Of a stretch of 59,033 nucleotides of DNA, positions 58,893 through 59,033 are shown piece by piece (position 1 is the first letter of the stretch; every line of letters begins with the position of its first letter). The notes below the pieces were generated by a model. It was not told the origin of the DNA and did not search any database. It saw only the letters and a list, made by a program, of their open reading frames with translations. The position numbers were made by a program, and so were the translations under genes. The DNA is taken from contig DATJTE010000221.1 of assembly GCA_035503715.1 (NCBI GenBank), positions 1 through 59,033 on the forward strand, written 5' to 3'. Source of the stretch: OAS926 sp035503715. GTDB lineage: Bacteria; Pseudomonadota; Alphaproteobacteria; Rhizobiales; Rhizobiaceae.

Positions 58893-59033
58893 ATGGGATC
58901 CAATCAGCTTACGGATTTCGCTAAATTCTCGATGAGCTTATACGGGCTGGCGCAGAACCGGTCGGTGATGAACCACTTCGACCGCGAGGATCTGGCGAAG
59001 CGCATCAAGGCGATGCCGAGTTACAGGACGGTG
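58893..59033 (+). CDS. Start of an unrecognised gene (cut by right edge)
   Basis: An open frame from ATG 58893 (GTG at 58890 also possible) with GGGAGG upstream runs 47 codons to the window end. The sequence DFAKFSMSLYGLAQNRSVMN then HFDREDLAKRIKAMPSYRTV is helical and charged; I cannot assign it. The 155 bp before it, which include an AT-rich stretch around 58815-58835, probably hold its promoter. Confidence 0.6.
   Translation, partial: MGSNQLTDFAKFSMSLYGLAQNRSVMNHFDREDLAKRIKAMPSYRTV

Noticed and set aside
1..59033. CRISPR arrays, tRNA or rRNA genes, insertion sequences
   Set aside because: No regularly spaced repeats, no cloverleaf sequences with CCA-type ends and no transposase-like products were seen on reading both strands; a dedicated search was not possible.

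Overview
The window is a dense, high-GC chromosomal segment from an alphaproteobacterium, most likely of the order Hyphomicrobiales (Rhizobiales). The case rests on gene content (polyhydroxyalkanoate storage genes, several sugar-type ABC systems, FCD-type GntR, HpaR-like MarR, a DUF1289/aspartic protease pair next to cobT), on the direct-repeat SOS box GTTC-N7-GTTC in front of dinB, and on many ATGA-overlapped operons. Genus is not decided: no rRNA or tRNA gene is present. I see no CRISPR array, prophage or insertion sequence.

Layout. 1-7.2 kb: storage lipid block, with a wax ester synthase/DGAT (cut by the left edge), a pyrroline-5-carboxylate reductase-like enzyme, an acyl-CoA ligase, a MaoC hydratase, a class I-like PHA synthase and a PHA depolymerase-type hydrolase, followed by an HpaR-like MarR regulator. 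7.8-11 kb: a Tm-1-like protein, a TIM-barrel 'PEP hydrolase' protein and a cupin in one operon, divergent from a TetR regulator. 11.4-17 kb: a CUT1 sugar ABC transporter with two permeases, a small membrane protein and two different ATPases. 17.2-21.1 kb: a LuxR-type regulator, a secreted protein of unknown role, a beta-propeller protein paired with a ubiquitin-fold (MoaD-like) protein, and a MarR regulator. 21.1-27.9 kb: a sugar or sugar-acid catabolic locus (2-hydroxyacid dehydrogenase, GntR regulator, mandelate racemase-family dehydratase, two TIM-barrel isomerases/epimerases, a Gfo/Idh/MocA dehydrogenase).

28-33 kb: enoyl-CoA hydratase, then an SDR-MFS-hydrolase-CutC-GNAT operon. 33-45 kb: housekeeping and repair genes (dusA, dinB, clpP paralogue, cobT, histidine kinase, nuclease, uracil-DNA glycosylase, Lrp), with a frameshifted glutathione S-transferase. 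45-54.3 kb: DNA alkylation repair, 3-hydroxyisobutyrate dehydrogenase-like enzyme, polar amino acid ABC transporter without its ATPase, mobB-mobA, exporters, moaA. 54.4-59 kb: a HigBA toxin-antitoxin pair whose toxin is frameshifted, a PPOX flavoprotein, msrQ, a MarR-controlled hydrolase, a small AT-richer ribbon-helix-helix gene and the start of an unrecognised gene.

The most notable result is a shared 13-bp palindrome, TTGGT-N3-ACCAG, found in front of the 11.4-kb ABC transporter and twice in the divergent control region of the 25-kb catabolic locus. It fits an FCD/GntR operator and ties transporter and enzymes, 14 kb apart, into one predicted regulon under the GntR protein at 22.1-22.8 kb. 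In the same control region a strong intrinsic terminator lies just after the predicted promoter. Other points worth a second look are the octamer-built hairpin at 26.63-26.70 kb, a lysine-rich histone-like tail on an epimerase, the propeller/ubiquitin-fold pair, and a possible ATT start on the Tm-1-like gene.
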